Of a stretch of 63,994 nucleotides of DNA, positions 42,322 to 51,935 are shown one piece after another. Source of the stretch: Eisenbergiella porci. Its GTDB lineage: Bacteria > Bacillota > Clostridia > Lachnospirales > Lachnospiraceae. The notes beneath the pieces were generated by a model that did not search any database, had not been told where the DNA came from, and saw nothing but the letters and a program-made list of their open reading frames with translations. The DNA is taken from contig NZ_VUMI01000033.1 in the NCBI RefSeq assembly GCF_009696275.1, positions 1 through 63,994 of the forward strand, in the 5' to 3' direction. The first letter of the stretch is position 1; each line of letters opens with the position of its first letter. The translations under genes were made by a program, and so were the position numbers.

Positions 42322-43644
42322 TTACTTCATATCCTGTATGGCGGTCAAGGCTTCTTTTTGATATTTTTCAGCTGCTGTGTCCACATCCTCTCCGGATTTG
42401 TTGACTGCAGCAAGCAGGGATTCTGCCGGTCCCCACATAACACTCATTTCAGGGATGTTGGGCATGGGTATCGCTTTTTCTGCGCTTTGCTTCATGGCAA
42501 GGATCATTTCATTGGATGCAACCTCCTTGTCGTCATAGGCCTTGCTGTTGGCAGGGGCGCAGTTGAATCCCTTGGCCAGCGTGATTCCTGCTTCCTCCCC
42601 GGCGAGTACCTCCAGCACCTTTGTCACTGCTTCCTTTTTTGCTTCGGCAGCATATTTTAATACGCCGATACACTGAACACCGGAATACGGAATGAGGGAA
42701 TTGCCGTTGGGAAGCGTAAAATCTGTCAGGGCTTTGACACCCAAATCAATGCCGGCTTCCTTAATTCCGGAAACCAGCCAGGGGCCGCCTATAATTGCCG
42801 CCGCTTTCCCTTCATTAAACAGGGCGGTTACCGTATTATAATCCCCGTCGGCCTGCAGCCTGGAAAACTTTTCATTGTATAGGATGGCGTCCTTTGTCGC
42901 CTGCGCATCCAGCCCCGGATTTCCATCCTTATCGATGACATAGCCTCCGAACCCGTTGATAAAGGGGGCCACATTATAAGTGTTGGAATGCTGGTTCACC
43001 AGCGCATAGGTTCCGGCTGCGGTATCCGTGTGAGCCGTCATATAGTCGTAAAGCTCCTCTGTGGTGGAAGGAATCTCGCCTTCCCACAGCGCCTTATTAT
43101 ACATAAACAGCACGGTTTCATAATAAACCGGCATAAGATACTGTTCTCCCTTGTAGGTTGCGGCTTCAACTGTCATGGGCAGCAGTTCAGCTTCCTTTTG
43201 GGCGCTTATCAGGTTCCCCACCGGCTCCAGAATACCCATTTCCGCGAAGCTGCCCAGCGAATCATGGGCAAACAGGTACATATCGGGACCATTTTCAGCA
43301 TCCGTGCCGTACAGCTTGATCTGTCCGGTCACATCGCTTTTCTTTTCAAATTTCAGGGTGATATTTTCCCCCGCCAGCGCTTCATTCACCACATCCGCCA
43401 GCGCATTCATCATCGCTTCATCATTATCATGCCATGCGGTGAGTGTAACCGCCTCACCCGGCTCCTGCTGTACCGGAGCCTCCTGTTGTACCGGAGCTTC
43501 CGGCTGGGAGGAGGCCTCCGTCTGTACGGCTTCTTTTTCCTCCGGCGCTGTATTTTCCGTGCCGGTCTGCGCTTTCTGTCCGCAGCCTGCCAGCACTCCT
43601 GCCGCCATGACTCCGGTCAGAAGATAACACAATATCTTTTTCAT
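42322..43644 (-). CDS. Maltose/maltodextrin-binding lipoprotein (MalE-like)
   Basis: A 440-residue binding protein. The lipobox is VLAGC (Cys21), followed by a Gln/Glu/Pro/Ala linker with APVQQE repeats (about 50-65) and the MalE-type fold (VTLTAWHDNDEAM, PDMYLFAHDSLGSFAE, AAIIGGPWLVSGI). It delivers maltodextrins to the MalF-MalG pair. First gene of the operon that ends in the GH13 enzyme; divergent from a LacI gene. Confidence 0.88.
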   Translation of the reverse strand: MKKILCYLLTGVMAAGVLAGCGQKAQTGTENTAPEEKEAVQTEASSQPEAPVQQEAPVQQEPGEAVTLTAWHDNDEAMMNALADVVNEALAGENITLKFEKKSDVTGQIKLYGTDAENGPDMYLFAHDSLGSFAEMGILEPVGNLISAQKEAELLPMTVEAATYKGEQYLMPVYYETVLFMYNKALWEGEIPSTTEELYDYMTAHTDTAAGTYALVNQHSNTYNVAPFINGFGGYVIDKDGNPGLDAQATKDAILYNEKFSRLQADGDYNTVTALFNEGKAAAIIGGPWLVSGIKEAGIDLGVKALTDFTLPNGNSLIPYSGVQCIGVLKYAAEAKKEAVTKVLEVLAGEEAGITLAKGFNCAPANSKAYDDKEVASNEMILAMKQSAEKAIPMPNIPEMSVMWGPAESLLAAVNKSGEDVDTAAEKYQKEALTAIQDMK

Positions 43645-43664
43645 TTCACGTCCTCCATTTCTGC

Positions 43665-43676
43665 GAAATCGCTTTC
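43665..43676. promoter_or_regulatory. Possible LacI/cre-like operator
   Basis: GAAATCGCTTTC is an inverted repeat (GAAA/TTTC) 20 bases before the malE-like start. Its form resembles LacI-family and catabolite-response sites, but it is short. Confidence 0.3.
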
Positions 43677-43801
43677 CTGATTAATCATGTCCTTTGCTTA
43701 CCCAAAACAACTTTTATTTCTCAAATAAGGATGCGCACCATTTATTTAAGTCATTTATAGCATTTATCGGCTCCCTTTTCTATCGGTTTTTGCAAAATAC
43801 G

Positions 43802-43830
43802 TTGACTTTGTTAGGAAACCGCTATACTAT
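43802..43830 (+). promoter_or_regulatory. Promoter of the maltose-locus LacI gene
   Basis: TTGACT (43802-43807), 17-base spacer, TACTAT (43825-43830); a TATAAT three bases later gives a wider spacing. The gene starts at 43868. Confidence 0.55.
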
Positions 43831-43867
43831 AATTTTAAACTTATCACTTTTTCACAAGGAGGTTCCC

Positions 43868-44887
43868 ATGGCCGTAACAATAAGCGATGTGGCAAAGGAG
43901 GCCGGTGTTTCCACCTCCACCGTTTCCAAGGTACTCAACAACTGGAGCTCGATTTCCCCCGCAACCTGTGAACGGGTTCACGAAGCCATAAAAAAGCTGC
44001 ATTATACGCCCAATGCCAGGGCTGTCAGCTTTGCAAAGGGCGCGTCCCATAATATTCTCTTTTTATCCAGCCTGAAAAAAGAGGAGGCCTACCGCAATCC
44101 ACATATGTTTGACATTCTCTGCGGCGTCCGTCGGACTCTGGCGGAGCATGGATATACACTGATGCTGACGGACTTCCCGGATACGGCCGAACCGCAGGAA
44201 TATCTCACCGGGCTTATCGGGAAAGGGCTGGCAGACGGTATTCTCATCCATGGTTCCTGTTCCTTCCCGCAGCTCTCCAGGCTGCTTACGGAAAGCCGGT
44301 TTCCCCATATCCATATCGGCCATCCCGGCCCCGGAAGCCGTATGTGCTGGATCGACACAAACAACGGCCTGGCAGGGCAGTTTGCCGCGCAGCATATGCT
44401 GGAATGCGGCTATGAAAAAGTCGCATTCATCGGCGAACGGCGCACGGATCATATATCCACCCAGCGGCTGAACGGTTTTCTGGGCGGTATGTATGACTAT
44501 GGCTACAGGGTGCCTGACGAATACATCCGTTACACGGATTCCACCAGAGAGGATGCCTGCCGGCAGACACATGAGGTCCTTTCCCTGCCCGTACCTCCCC
44601 GGGCCTTCATCTGTGAAAATAATACGCTGGCGCTCGGCGTCGTCAAGGCTCTCCATGAAAGACAGCTGCATATTCCCGGCGAAGCCGCCTTCCTGACTTT
44701 CGACAGCTATCCCTATTCCTCCATTATTGATCCGGCACCCACTGTCATTGACATTGATGTTTATGATTTGGGCGTCCAGGCAGCACAAATGCTGCTGCGC
44801 AAGCTGGAAAACCCTACTTTGCTGGTACAGGCCTATACCACGCTGCCGGTGCTCAGGCAGGGGTTGTCTACCGTACCGGCTTTTTAG
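43868..44887 (+). CDS. LacI-family regulator of the maltodextrin locus
   Basis: 339 residues with N-terminal HTH (VTISDVAKEAGVSTSTVSKV) and a sugar-sensing domain of LacI type (about 62-335). The start at 43868 follows AAGGAGG. It is divergent from the MalE-F-G-GH13 operon and most likely its repressor, like MalR-type regulators. A terminator follows. Confidence 0.88.
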   Translation: MAVTISDVAKEAGVSTSTVSKVLNNWSSISPATCERVHEAIKKLHYTPNARAVSFAKGASHNILFLSSLKKEEAYRNPHMFDILCGVRRTLAEHGYTLMLTDFPDTAEPQEYLTGLIGKGLADGILIHGSCSFPQLSRLLTESRFPHIHIGHPGPGSRMCWIDTNNGLAGQFAAQHMLECGYEKVAFIGERRTDHISTQRLNGFLGGMYDYGYRVPDEYIRYTDSTREDACRQTHEVLSLPVPPRAFICENNTLALGVVKALHERQLHIPGEAAFLTFDSYPYSSIIDPAPTVIDIDVYDLGVQAAQMLLRKLENPTLLVQAYTTLPVLRQGLSTVPAF

Positions 44888-44914
44888 TGCAGTTTTTCCA
44901 TGGGAACGATATAA

Positions 44915-44951
44915 AAAAGATTCGCGGATATAACTGCCCGCGAATCTTTTT
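44915..44951. terminator. Bidirectional terminator
   Basis: AAAAGATTCGCGG / CCGCGAATCTTTTT stem-loop between the convergent LacI and lipoprotein genes. Confidence 0.85.
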
Positions 44952-44996
44952 CTATTATACTTATATAAGGAATGCTCTGCATTGATGGGTACAGCG

Positions 44997-45518
44997 TCAG
45001 CCGTCCAGCCTGCGTACCATTGCAACATAAGAGTCGAGAACCATAACGCTTTCTACCTTCTTTTCAGAAGATAAATAAATAGTGACCGTAACGCCGTCCT
45101 GGAATTCCATTTTGGGATCAAAGGTATCGGTTAATTCATATTTTCCGTTGTTATTTTTATAATAGGCGTTACCGTCTTTATCGTTGTAGACGGTAAAATC
45201 ATATTTATCATAATTGGTATCACCCAATGATAATCCGTTTAACAGGGAAACAGTGGAATCACCGTTAAAAGAGATGTAGGATAACAAGCCATCTGTGTAG
45301 CCAAGAGTGATATAGCCATAATCATAGGTATTATTTACCAGTTTGTATTCCTCGTCCCCCATGATTTTCTCCACATCGGCGCGGCTCATGTACAGCTTAA
45401 GCTTATCTCCCGAGGGAAGCTTTACCCCGAACATTTTTTCCGCGGAGCTGCCTGAACAGGCGCCAAGGAGCACTCCCAGCAGCAGTGCGGTAACCAGGCA
45501 CAGCATTTTCTTTTTCAT
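44997..45518 (-). CDS. Small lipoprotein of unknown function
   Basis: A 173-residue protein. The lipobox is LLGAC (Cys21). The mature part has two similar beta-rich stretches (LYMSRADVEKIMGDE, then YDFTVYNDKDGNAYYKNNNG); the first resembles small SmpA/OmlA-type folds with a helix followed by strands. No function is recognised. RBS GGAGGGT lies before the ATG. The 313-base gap to the response regulator holds no convincing gene. Confidence 0.65.
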   Translation of the reverse strand: MKKKMLCLVTALLLGVLLGACSGSSAEKMFGVKLPSGDKLKLYMSRADVEKIMGDEEYKLVNNTYDYGYITLGYTDGLLSYISFNGDSTVSLLNGLSLGDTNYDKYDFTVYNDKDGNAYYKNNNGKYELTDTFDPKMEFQDGVTVTIYLSSEKKVESVMVLDSYVAMVRRLDG

Positions 45519-45831
45519 AATTTAACCCTCCATAGTTTATGAATTTATGTATCTACAGTATATCATACCATTGTTTAAGGAGAAAGCCAACCACAGTTTT
45601 ACCATACATTTATGGCAGGATTTCCCGTATTGTGACCAGGGGAGGCAGGACTGCGGGATTTTAACTCAGCGGGAGGTCTTAGCGGGAGAGCCTGTTAGAG
45701 GAACCATCCTTTACATTTTACCTTATTTCTTGAAATACATATGGAAAGCAGGTAAAATGAGTGCAATACAGGGGCGTAAATACAGTAATCAGATGCAGTC
45801 GGAGACTGCAAAACATGGATAGGAGGCATAT

Positions 45832-46509
45832 ATGGCCCACAGGATTTATTATATTGAGGATGATGCGGGGATAGCGGAGGGAGTGGCTTTTTTCCTGCGA
45901 AGAAAGGGCTTTGAGGTGATAACGGCCGCTACGGTTGCGGAGGGGAAGCAGCTGCTGGGCAAAGGTCTGCCCTCCGTGGTGCTAGTGGACTGGAATCTGC
46001 CGGATGGCAGCGGAGAGGGGCTGTGCAGGTGGATAAGGGAAAAGTGGCCCATGCTGCCGGTGATTTTTCTGACGGTCAGGGGCGATACCAGGGACATTGT
46101 GAACGGTTTTCAGAAAGGGGCGGATGATTATCTGGTCAAGCCTTTTGAACTGGAGGTGCTGTATTCCAGAATCTGTGCGCTTCTCAGACGGGCCGGGCAG
46201 GCCGGGGGAAGCTATCTGGTGTGCGGTCCGGTTTCCATGGATAAAAATCAGATGAAGGTGTTTCTTCATAAGGAAGAAATCAGTCTGGGCTCACTGGAAT
46301 ACCAGCTTCTTGCAGCGCTGCTGGAGCATAAAAACCATACGCTTACCAGGCAGAAGCTTCTGGAGCTTTTGTGGGATGCAAACGGAAATTTTGTAAATGA
46401 CAATACCCTGACCGTTGCCATGAAAAGGCTGCGTGAGAAGCTGTCGAATCCGGCCTGTATCAAAACGGTGCGCGGTTTCGGATACCGTATGGAGGATGTG
46501 GAGGAATGA
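45832..46509 (+). CDS. OmpR-family response regulator
   Basis: A 225-residue protein with receiver domain (phosphoacceptor Asp53 in LVDWNLPDG, Thr81, Lys103 in LVKPFE) and winged-helix DNA-binding domain (about 128-222, NTLTVAMKRLREKL ... GFGYRME). It partners the histidine kinase whose start overlaps its stop (ATGA). Targets unknown. Small size and neighbours recall antibiotic-stress systems, but no ABC exporter genes adjoin. Confidence 0.9.
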   Translation: MAHRIYYIEDDAGIAEGVAFFLRRKGFEVITAATVAEGKQLLGKGLPSVVLVDWNLPDGSGEGLCRWIREKWPMLPVIFLTVRGDTRDIVNGFQKGADDYLVKPFELEVLYSRICALLRRAGQAGGSYLVCGPVSMDKNQMKVFLHKEEISLGSLEYQLLAALLEHKNHTLTRQKLLELLWDANGNFVNDNTLTVAMKRLREKLSNPACIKTVRGFGYRMEDVEE

Positions 46510-47699
46510 ATAAGAAACAGTCGGTTATAGCGGCGGGGATACTGGCGATTCTGTGCTGCCTGTTTTGCAGCATGTGTGCGGGAGTGCTCCTGGCCCGGTA
46601 TTTTGCGGCGAGCCAGAAGCGTATCCTTACGGAAGTCACGGCCGGCCTGGTGGAAGCATATCCGCAGGAGGAAAAGGAAATCATGCTTCTGGTAAAGAAG
46701 GGGCTGCAGCCGGCTGTGCGCGGGGAGGAAAAAACGGCGGACTATCTGTCGGCATATGGTTACCGGCTGTCGGATTTTGCTTCCGGTTATCTGAAGCGTT
46801 CCATAGGGACGGCCTTTGTGGGCACGGCGGTGGTTCTGCTCCTGCTGGCAGGGCTGTATGGGCATGTGCAAAAGAAGCGGCAAAAAAGGGTCGGGGAGCT
46901 GACCGGATATCTGGAAAAAATAAACCGGGAGGGGACAGCCTCCATACTGTCTGACGCAGAGGATATGCTGGCCCCGCTGCAGGATGAGATATACAAAACG
47001 GTGACTGCCCTGCGTTTGGCCAGGGAAGCGGCGGTGCAGGAGCGGAAGAATTTTGCGGATAATCTGGCGAATATAGCGCACCAGCTGAAAACGCCGGTAG
47101 CTTCCCTTTCCATTGTGGCGCAGCTGATGGAAACGGACGGACAGGGGGGAGAGCGGGCGGTTTCGCTGAGAAAACAGACGGCGCGGCTGGAACGGCTAAT
47201 TGAAGCGCTGCTGACCCTGTCCAGAATTGATGCGGGCGTGTTGCAGCTGGAAAAAAAGGAAGTGGATATTTTTACTCTGCTGGAGCTTTCAGCGGAGGGC
47301 GTGGATGAGATAATCCGCGCACGGAAAATCCGGGTGGATATCCCCAACCATCCCGATATTACGTTTCAGGGGGATATGGAATGGAGCATGGAGGCTTTTT
47401 CCAATCTGATAAAAAACTGTGCGGAGCATACGCCTGAGGGCGGCCGGATTATGATGGATTATACCGGGAACCCGCTGTATACCCAGATTATGATCCGGGA
47501 TACGGGGGCGGGATTTGCTCCGGAGGAGCTTCCGCATGTGTTTGAACGGTTTTACCGGGGAAAGGATGCGGGAGAAATCGGGATCGGCATCGGCCTGTCC
47601 CTGGCGAAATCCCTGATTGAGATGCAAAATGGTTTCCTTACGGCGCAGAACCTGCCGGAGGGAGGAGCCTGCTTTACGGTCCGGTTTTACCATCACTGA
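46506..47699 (+). CDS. Membrane sensor histidine kinase
   Basis: A 397-residue protein with two transmembrane helices (about 8-31 and 100-120) flanking a 70-residue external loop, then HisKA with His192 (NIAHQLKTPVASL) and the ATPase domain (N-box SNLIKNCAEHT, DTGAGF, F-box ERFYRGK, GIGIGLSLAK). It phosphorylates the co-transcribed OmpR-type regulator. The signal is unknown. Confidence 0.9.
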   Translation: MNKKQSVIAAGILAILCCLFCSMCAGVLLARYFAASQKRILTEVTAGLVEAYPQEEKEIMLLVKKGLQPAVRGEEKTADYLSAYGYRLSDFASGYLKRSIGTAFVGTAVVLLLLAGLYGHVQKKRQKRVGELTGYLEKINREGTASILSDAEDMLAPLQDEIYKTVTALRLAREAAVQERKNFADNLANIAHQLKTPVASLSIVAQLMETDGQGGERAVSLRKQTARLERLIEALLTLSRIDAGVLQLEKKEVDIFTLLELSAEGVDEIIRARKIRVDIPNHPDITFQGDMEWSMEAFSNLIKNCAEHTPEGGRIMMDYTGNPLYTQIMIRDTGAGFAPEELPHVFERFYRGKDAGEIGIGIGLSLAKSLIEMQNGFLTAQNLPEGGACFTVRFYHH

Positions 47700-47784
47700 G
47701 GGGGGACGGCGGACAGTGGAGGGAAAATCGGACAGCGGCGTGGAAATCGGGCGCGTTGCTTTTGAAGGGAAGCGGCTTGTGAGG

Positions 47785-47872
47785 GCAGGGAAGAGGCTGA
47801 AACAGGGCAGGGAAGAGGCTGAAACAGGGCAGGGAAGAGGCTGAAACAGGACAGGAAAGAGGCTGAAACAGC
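47785..47872. repeat. 22-bp tandem repeat, four units
   Basis: Units at 47785, 47807, 47829 and 47851 share the core GGGAAGAGGCTGAAACAGG; the last unit differs in three bases. It lies after the kinase gene and before a terminator, in a 298-base gap. The period of 22 is not a multiple of three, so it is unlikely to be coding. Confidence 0.8.
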
Positions 47873-47873
47873 G

Positions 47874-47914
47874 CCGGCAGCCTGCAGATTATGTCTGCGG
47901 CTGCCGGTTTTTTT
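47874..47914 (+). terminator. Terminator after the two-component system
   Basis: CCGGCAGCCTGCAGA / TCTGCGGCTGCCGG stem (one mismatch) followed by seven T. Confidence 0.85.
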
Positions 47915-47997
47915 ATTTCAAGAGAAAGCTTTGCGGTTTATTGTTGGGGAGAAAGCGGAGGCCTTTACTGATTTTTTGTAAAGCGTCGGGGAGACAG

Positions 47998-49017
47998 TTA
48001 TTTTGCTGCCGTCTGTGCATATTCCGTATTTACCAGGTCGGTATAGGGAACCCTCTGGGAAAGCTCGCCGGATTCCTCCAGGATATTCTGCAGCAGGGTG
48101 AAGGCGTCCTCATCAAAAACCAGATTGTCCTTCCAGGTATCCTGATCATAATATCTGGTGACGATGGTGGTGATGGTTTCCTTGTCGGTTTCTTCAAACT
48201 GCGGCTGGATGGCTGCGGCAATTTCTTCAGGAGTGTGGCTCTTTACATAATCCATGCCCTTCTGGAGGGCGTTGGTGAAGGACTGGATTACGTCGGGATG
48301 CGCCTCAATATAGCCCTTTTTCGCGGAAAAAGCGGTGTAAGGGACATATCCGGAATCCTCGCCCAGAGATGCTACCACGTAACCGTCGCCTTTGGCTTCC
48401 AGGGCGGTGGCATGTGGTTCAAATTCTACGGTAAAATCACCCTGTCCGCCGGAAAATGCGGCTGCGGTGGAACCGAAATCAATGCTCTGGTCAATTGTCA
48501 GGTCTGCCTGCGGATCGATGCCGTTCTTTTTCAGGATGTATTCGAAGACCATTTCCGGCATTCCTCCGGCCCTGCCGCCGAGAATGGTGGTGTTTTTCAC
48601 CATATCCCAGGAGAAATTGTCAATCGGCTCCCTGGCTACCAGGAAGTTGCCCGCGCGCTGGGTCAGCTGTGCGAAGTTTACCACATAGTCCTCCGTGCCG
48701 CCCAGATAAGTATAAATGGAGGCTTCAGAGCCCATAAAGCCGATGTCGGCTTCGTCTGTAAGTACGGCGGTCATGGTTTTATCGGCTCCAAAGCCGGTAA
48801 CCAGCGTGAGGTCGATGCCCTCCTGGGCAAAATAGCCTTCTTCGATGGCCACGTACATCGGCGCATAAAAAATGGAATGGGCTACCTCATTCAGCGTAAC
48901 CTCCGTCATTGCTTTATCCGGCGTATCCTTGGCGGTTTCCTGCTTCTTACCACAGCCTGCAAAGGTAAAGACAGCCATGGCAAGAACCAAAGTAAATGCG
49001 AGAATTCTTTTTTTCAT
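47998..49017 (-). CDS. NMT1/SsuA-type ABC substrate-binding lipoprotein, orphan
   Basis: A 339-residue protein. The lipobox is TFAGC (Cys22). The NMT1 fold is clear (HSIFYAPMYVAIEEGYFAQEG, ADIGFMGSEASIY, YILKKNGIDPQ). The family binds pyrimidine precursors, aliphatic sulfonates or similar small organics. No ATPase or permease is nearby, so its transporter must be elsewhere. The start at 49017 follows GGAGGG; the longer frame adds a polar N-terminus before the signal peptide. Confidence 0.85.
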   Translation of the reverse strand: MKKRILAFTLVLAMAVFTFAGCGKKQETAKDTPDKAMTEVTLNEVAHSIFYAPMYVAIEEGYFAQEGIDLTLVTGFGADKTMTAVLTDEADIGFMGSEASIYTYLGGTEDYVVNFAQLTQRAGNFLVAREPIDNFSWDMVKNTTILGGRAGGMPEMVFEYILKKNGIDPQADLTIDQSIDFGSTAAAFSGGQGDFTVEFEPHATALEAKGDGYVVASLGEDSGYVPYTAFSAKKGYIEAHPDVIQSFTNALQKGMDYVKSHTPEEIAAAIQPQFEETDKETITTIVTRYYDQDTWKDNLVFDEDAFTLLQNILEESGELSQRVPYTDLVNTEYAQTAAK

Positions 49018-49238
49018 AAATCCCTCCATAGGTTTGATGGTATATTGTATGAAAAAAAGCGCGGAAGGTGCTTCTTTTTTGGCTGGTATGGCTGTACAGC
49101 CGCTGGAAAGCACCGGCTTGACAGCTAAGGAGGGTTTGGGGATAATAGTAGAAAAGAGCGGAAAAAGTCACTTGTGGATTGGGGCAAAAAGCTGCGAGGG
49201 GACTGGGCGGTTACGGAAAAAGGAAGCTGGGCGGGAAA

Positions 49239-50990
49239 ATGGCAGGATTTGCAGATTGGCGGAAAAAAGCGGGCGGGATGTGTGAAAAAGCCATACAGGC
49301 CGCCGCAACGGTATATCTTCTGGTTGCGGCCTGTATGGTGCCGCTGTATATGCATGACGGATATTATGGGCTTGGGACGGCAAAATTCCAGCTTTACCGG
49401 AATGTGGGCTTCATGGCGCTGCCCTTGATGGTGATTTTTGCTGCGGTAAAAGCGGCGGGCGGCTGTAAAGGGGGACGCCGGAGGCTCTGGGGCAGGGAAA
49501 AAGGCGGGAATGGGACGCTGCCGGGCGTTTGGATTAAGGACAAGGCCGGAACCTGGCTGCCGGAGCTTTTTCTTCTGGCTTATGGCGCTGCGGTGATACT
49601 TTCTTTTTGTCTTTCTTCCTATAAAAAAGAGGGATTGTTTGGGGCGGAGGGCTGGAATATGGGGCTTTTTTCCCAGATGAGCTTTGTGGCGCTTTATTTT
49701 TATTATGCGTATGTCTGGAAGGCGGAAAAAGAAGCGGTTGGGGTGATTCTGGGAGTTTCCGGTGGGATTTGCCTGTTGGCGGTGCTGAACCGGTTCGGCT
49801 TTTGGCCGGTGGATTTCCGGGGAAGGTCGGATACGACGCTTTCCACTATTGGGAATGTGAACTGGCTGTGCGGGTATCTGTCGGTGCTGCTGCCTGTGGG
49901 GACCGCGGTGTTCTGGGGAAGCCGCAGGGAAGGGCAGAACGGCGGAAAATGCAGGGAAGGGCGGAAAGGCAGAAAATGGCTGCAGGCGGGAGCGGGCGTT
50001 TTCACGGCGGCGGCTTTTCTGTGTACGACTGTGCAGGGGAGTGACAGCGGTTTTCTGATCATAGGGACGGCGCTGTGGGTACTGTTCCTGATTGCCTGCA
50101 GGGACGGAGCGGAAATGTCCGCATTCCAGGATGTGTTTCTGACGGCTTCGGGCGCTGTTTTCGTGGGGCTGCTGGGATTGCGGGTATTTCGGGGGACTGT
50201 GGAAGCGGACAGCTGGATAACGGGGATCGTTTTGTATGGCGCGGGGGCGGTTACGGCGGCAGCGTTTGCGGGGCGGCTCTGGTGGAAGAAATGCGGCGGG
50301 ACGGAGCGCGCTGGGGAGCGCTCTGGAATGAAAAAAGGCGGGACGGAGCGCATCGGAGTAAAAAAAGGCAGGACGGGGAACGACAAGTCTGCAGATGCCG
50401 TACAGCAGGGGAGGCGGCTTTCCCTTATGCGGAAAATGGGCGTGCTGCTGCCGGCGGCGGCAGCGGCGATTTGTGCGGGACTTCTGGCGGCTGGTACGCT
50501 GGGAGGGGAAGGAATGAAGGAAAGCCTGCCGTCCATTTTTATTTTCAGTGAGGAGTGGGGGAACGGACGGGGCGGTATCTGGAAGGAGTGCCTGGAAATA
50601 TGGCGGGAACAGGACATTGCCAGGAAGGTGTTCGGCGTGGGGCCGGACTGCCTGAAGGCCTTCCTTTATGCGGAGCAGGGGGGCAGGCCGCTTCTGACAC
50701 AGATTTATGCGGATGCGGTCCTGACCAACTGCCATAACGAGTGGATGACCTTGCTGATGGACACCGGGCTGCTGGGACTCATTGCCTATGCGGGCTTCCT
50801 GGTCAGCGCTGCGGTGCGTTTCCTGCATAAGGGCGGAACTGCAGGGGCGGCGGGAGCGCTGGCAATCATTACCTACACGGTTCATAATATGGTTAGTTTT
50901 CAGCAGATTACGAGCACACCCCTCCTTTTTCTTGCGATAGGACTGGCATGGAACAGTGGTTGTATAAAGCGGGAGAATAGAGTAAAATGA
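49239..50990 (+). CDS. O-antigen ligase/polymerase-like (Wzy_C) membrane protein
   Basis: About 583 residues with 10-12 hydrophobic segments and a large outer loop before the C-terminus that contains VGPDCL, CHNEWMTLLMDTGLLGL and HNMVSFQQI, the signature of the Wzy/O-antigen ligase superfamily. In a Gram-positive cell it would polymerise or attach a wall or exopolysaccharide, not LPS. Basic, Gly/Arg/Lys-rich cytoplasmic loops (GGTERAGERSG, about 355-385) are unusual. The start is uncertain: TTG at 49179 or ATG at 49278 are alternatives. Confidence 0.75.
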   Translation: MAGFADWRKKAGGMCEKAIQAAATVYLLVAACMVPLYMHDGYYGLGTAKFQLYRNVGFMALPLMVIFAAVKAAGGCKGGRRRLWGREKGGNGTLPGVWIKDKAGTWLPELFLLAYGAAVILSFCLSSYKKEGLFGAEGWNMGLFSQMSFVALYFYYAYVWKAEKEAVGVILGVSGGICLLAVLNRFGFWPVDFRGRSDTTLSTIGNVNWLCGYLSVLLPVGTAVFWGSRREGQNGGKCREGRKGRKWLQAGAGVFTAAAFLCTTVQGSDSGFLIIGTALWVLFLIACRDGAEMSAFQDVFLTASGAVFVGLLGLRVFRGTVEADSWITGIVLYGAGAVTAAAFAGRLWWKKCGGTERAGERSGMKKGGTERIGVKKGRTGNDKSADAVQQGRRLSLMRKMGVLLPAAAAAICAGLLAAGTLGGEGMKESLPSIFIFSEEWGNGRGGIWKECLEIWREQDIARKVFGVGPDCLKAFLYAEQGGRPLLTQIYADAVLTNCHNEWMTLLMDTGLLGLIAYAGFLVSAAVRFLHKGGTAGAAGALAIITYTVHNMVSFQQITSTPLLFLAIGLAWNSGCIKRENRVK

Positions 50991-51112
50991 GGATAAAGAG
51001 TAAAAGACCTTCAATAGTGAGGATGGTGAACAGCTACAAAGATTTATGGAAAAAGAGGAGCGTCCGGCCGGTTGGCCCGGAGGCGTGCAACGGGAAAGGG
51101 TAAGGTGTTGCT

Positions 51113-51733
51113 ATGGAAAAAGGAAAGAAATGGCTGATGTATTTTGCGGCAGCGGTGCTGCTCACAGTGGTGATTCCCATTACGGCCGGAGCCTCAGGCT
51201 CGGCTAGCGGCAATTCGGCCAGCGGGAATGCGCCGGCGCCCACAAAGCCCAATGTGGTGCAGATGAGTACCGGAATTAAGCTGAATTCCACGGTGCCTAC
51301 CTATTTTTATGCGGATACGGTAAAAGGGGTCATCATCCTTTCGCCGGACGGTATGGTGAAAACGGCTGCCGGGCTGACGGATGCCCAGATAAAGAACGGT
51401 GCTGGCCTTTATTTTTCCGTAACGGAAGGAAAGACAGGGCCGCAGGCCAGACAGGCGGTGTTCCTCACTGCAGCCATGAACGGAAGAAACGTGATATCCA
51501 TGCTGGATGTGCAGCTGACGAGCAATGCCGGCGGGAAGACTAACATCATAAGCCGGACGCTTGCTCCTGTGGTGCTGACCATCGGCGTGCCGGATCAGTT
51601 CCAGGCCTGGAATAATTTTCAGGTAATCAGCATTGCAAACGGCTCCATTGAGGTGCTGCCGGATCTGGATGTGGATCCGAGGACGGTGACGGTGGCCACA
51701 AGCAATTTTGGCGTGCTGGCGCTGGTTTATTAA
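51113..51733 (+). CDS. Secreted protein of unknown function
   Basis: A 206-residue protein with a signal peptide (about 1-28, cleaved near AGASG), a Ser/Gly/Asn/Pro-rich spacer (28-45), and a single beta-rich domain (VPTYFYADTVKGVIILSPDG, SIEVLPDLDVDPRTVTV). No family is recognised; the C-terminal half resembles small domains seen in surface proteins of gut Firmicutes. It follows the Wzy-like gene after 122 bases and may share its transcript. Confidence 0.6.
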   Translation: MEKGKKWLMYFAAAVLLTVVIPITAGASGSASGNSASGNAPAPTKPNVVQMSTGIKLNSTVPTYFYADTVKGVIILSPDGMVKTAAGLTDAQIKNGAGLYFSVTEGKTGPQARQAVFLTAAMNGRNVISMLDVQLTSNAGGKTNIISRTLAPVVLTIGVPDQFQAWNNFQVISIANGSIEVLPDLDVDPRTVTVATSNFGVLALVY

Positions 51734-51863
51734 GTACAGTTGGATGCCGTATATAGAGCGGTGTGCGGCGGGCAGGCTGCCGGGAGATGATTCCCGGCAG
51801 CTTTTTCCGGCTTTCCCAACCGGTTTGGCAGACTGGTTTTATAAAAAATTCCCCTTTTTTCTA

Positions 51864-51892
51864 TCGACATCGAATGCATGTTCCGATATAAT
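51864..51892 (+). promoter_or_regulatory. Promoter of pcrA
   Basis: TCGACA (51864-51869), 17-base spacer, perfect TATAAT (51887-51892), 44 bases before the ATG at 51936. Confidence 0.75.
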
Positions 51893-51935
51893 AGAGAGCA
51901 TGGATTTACGGAAGAGGCGAGAATGGAGAAATAAT

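Noticed and set aside
45547-45822. 91-residue ORF before the response regulator
   Set aside because: No good ribosome site, uneven composition and no recognised domain; treated as intergenic.
47941-49285. Long plus-strand ORFs opposite the NMT1 binding protein and long minus-strand ORF opposite the Wzy-like gene
   Set aside because: Both mirror the codon bias of clear genes on the other strand and have no protein signature.
49239-50990. LPS O-antigen ligase as literal function
   Set aside because: Other genes point to a Gram-positive cell without LPS; only the superfamily (polysaccharide ligase/polymerase) is retained.
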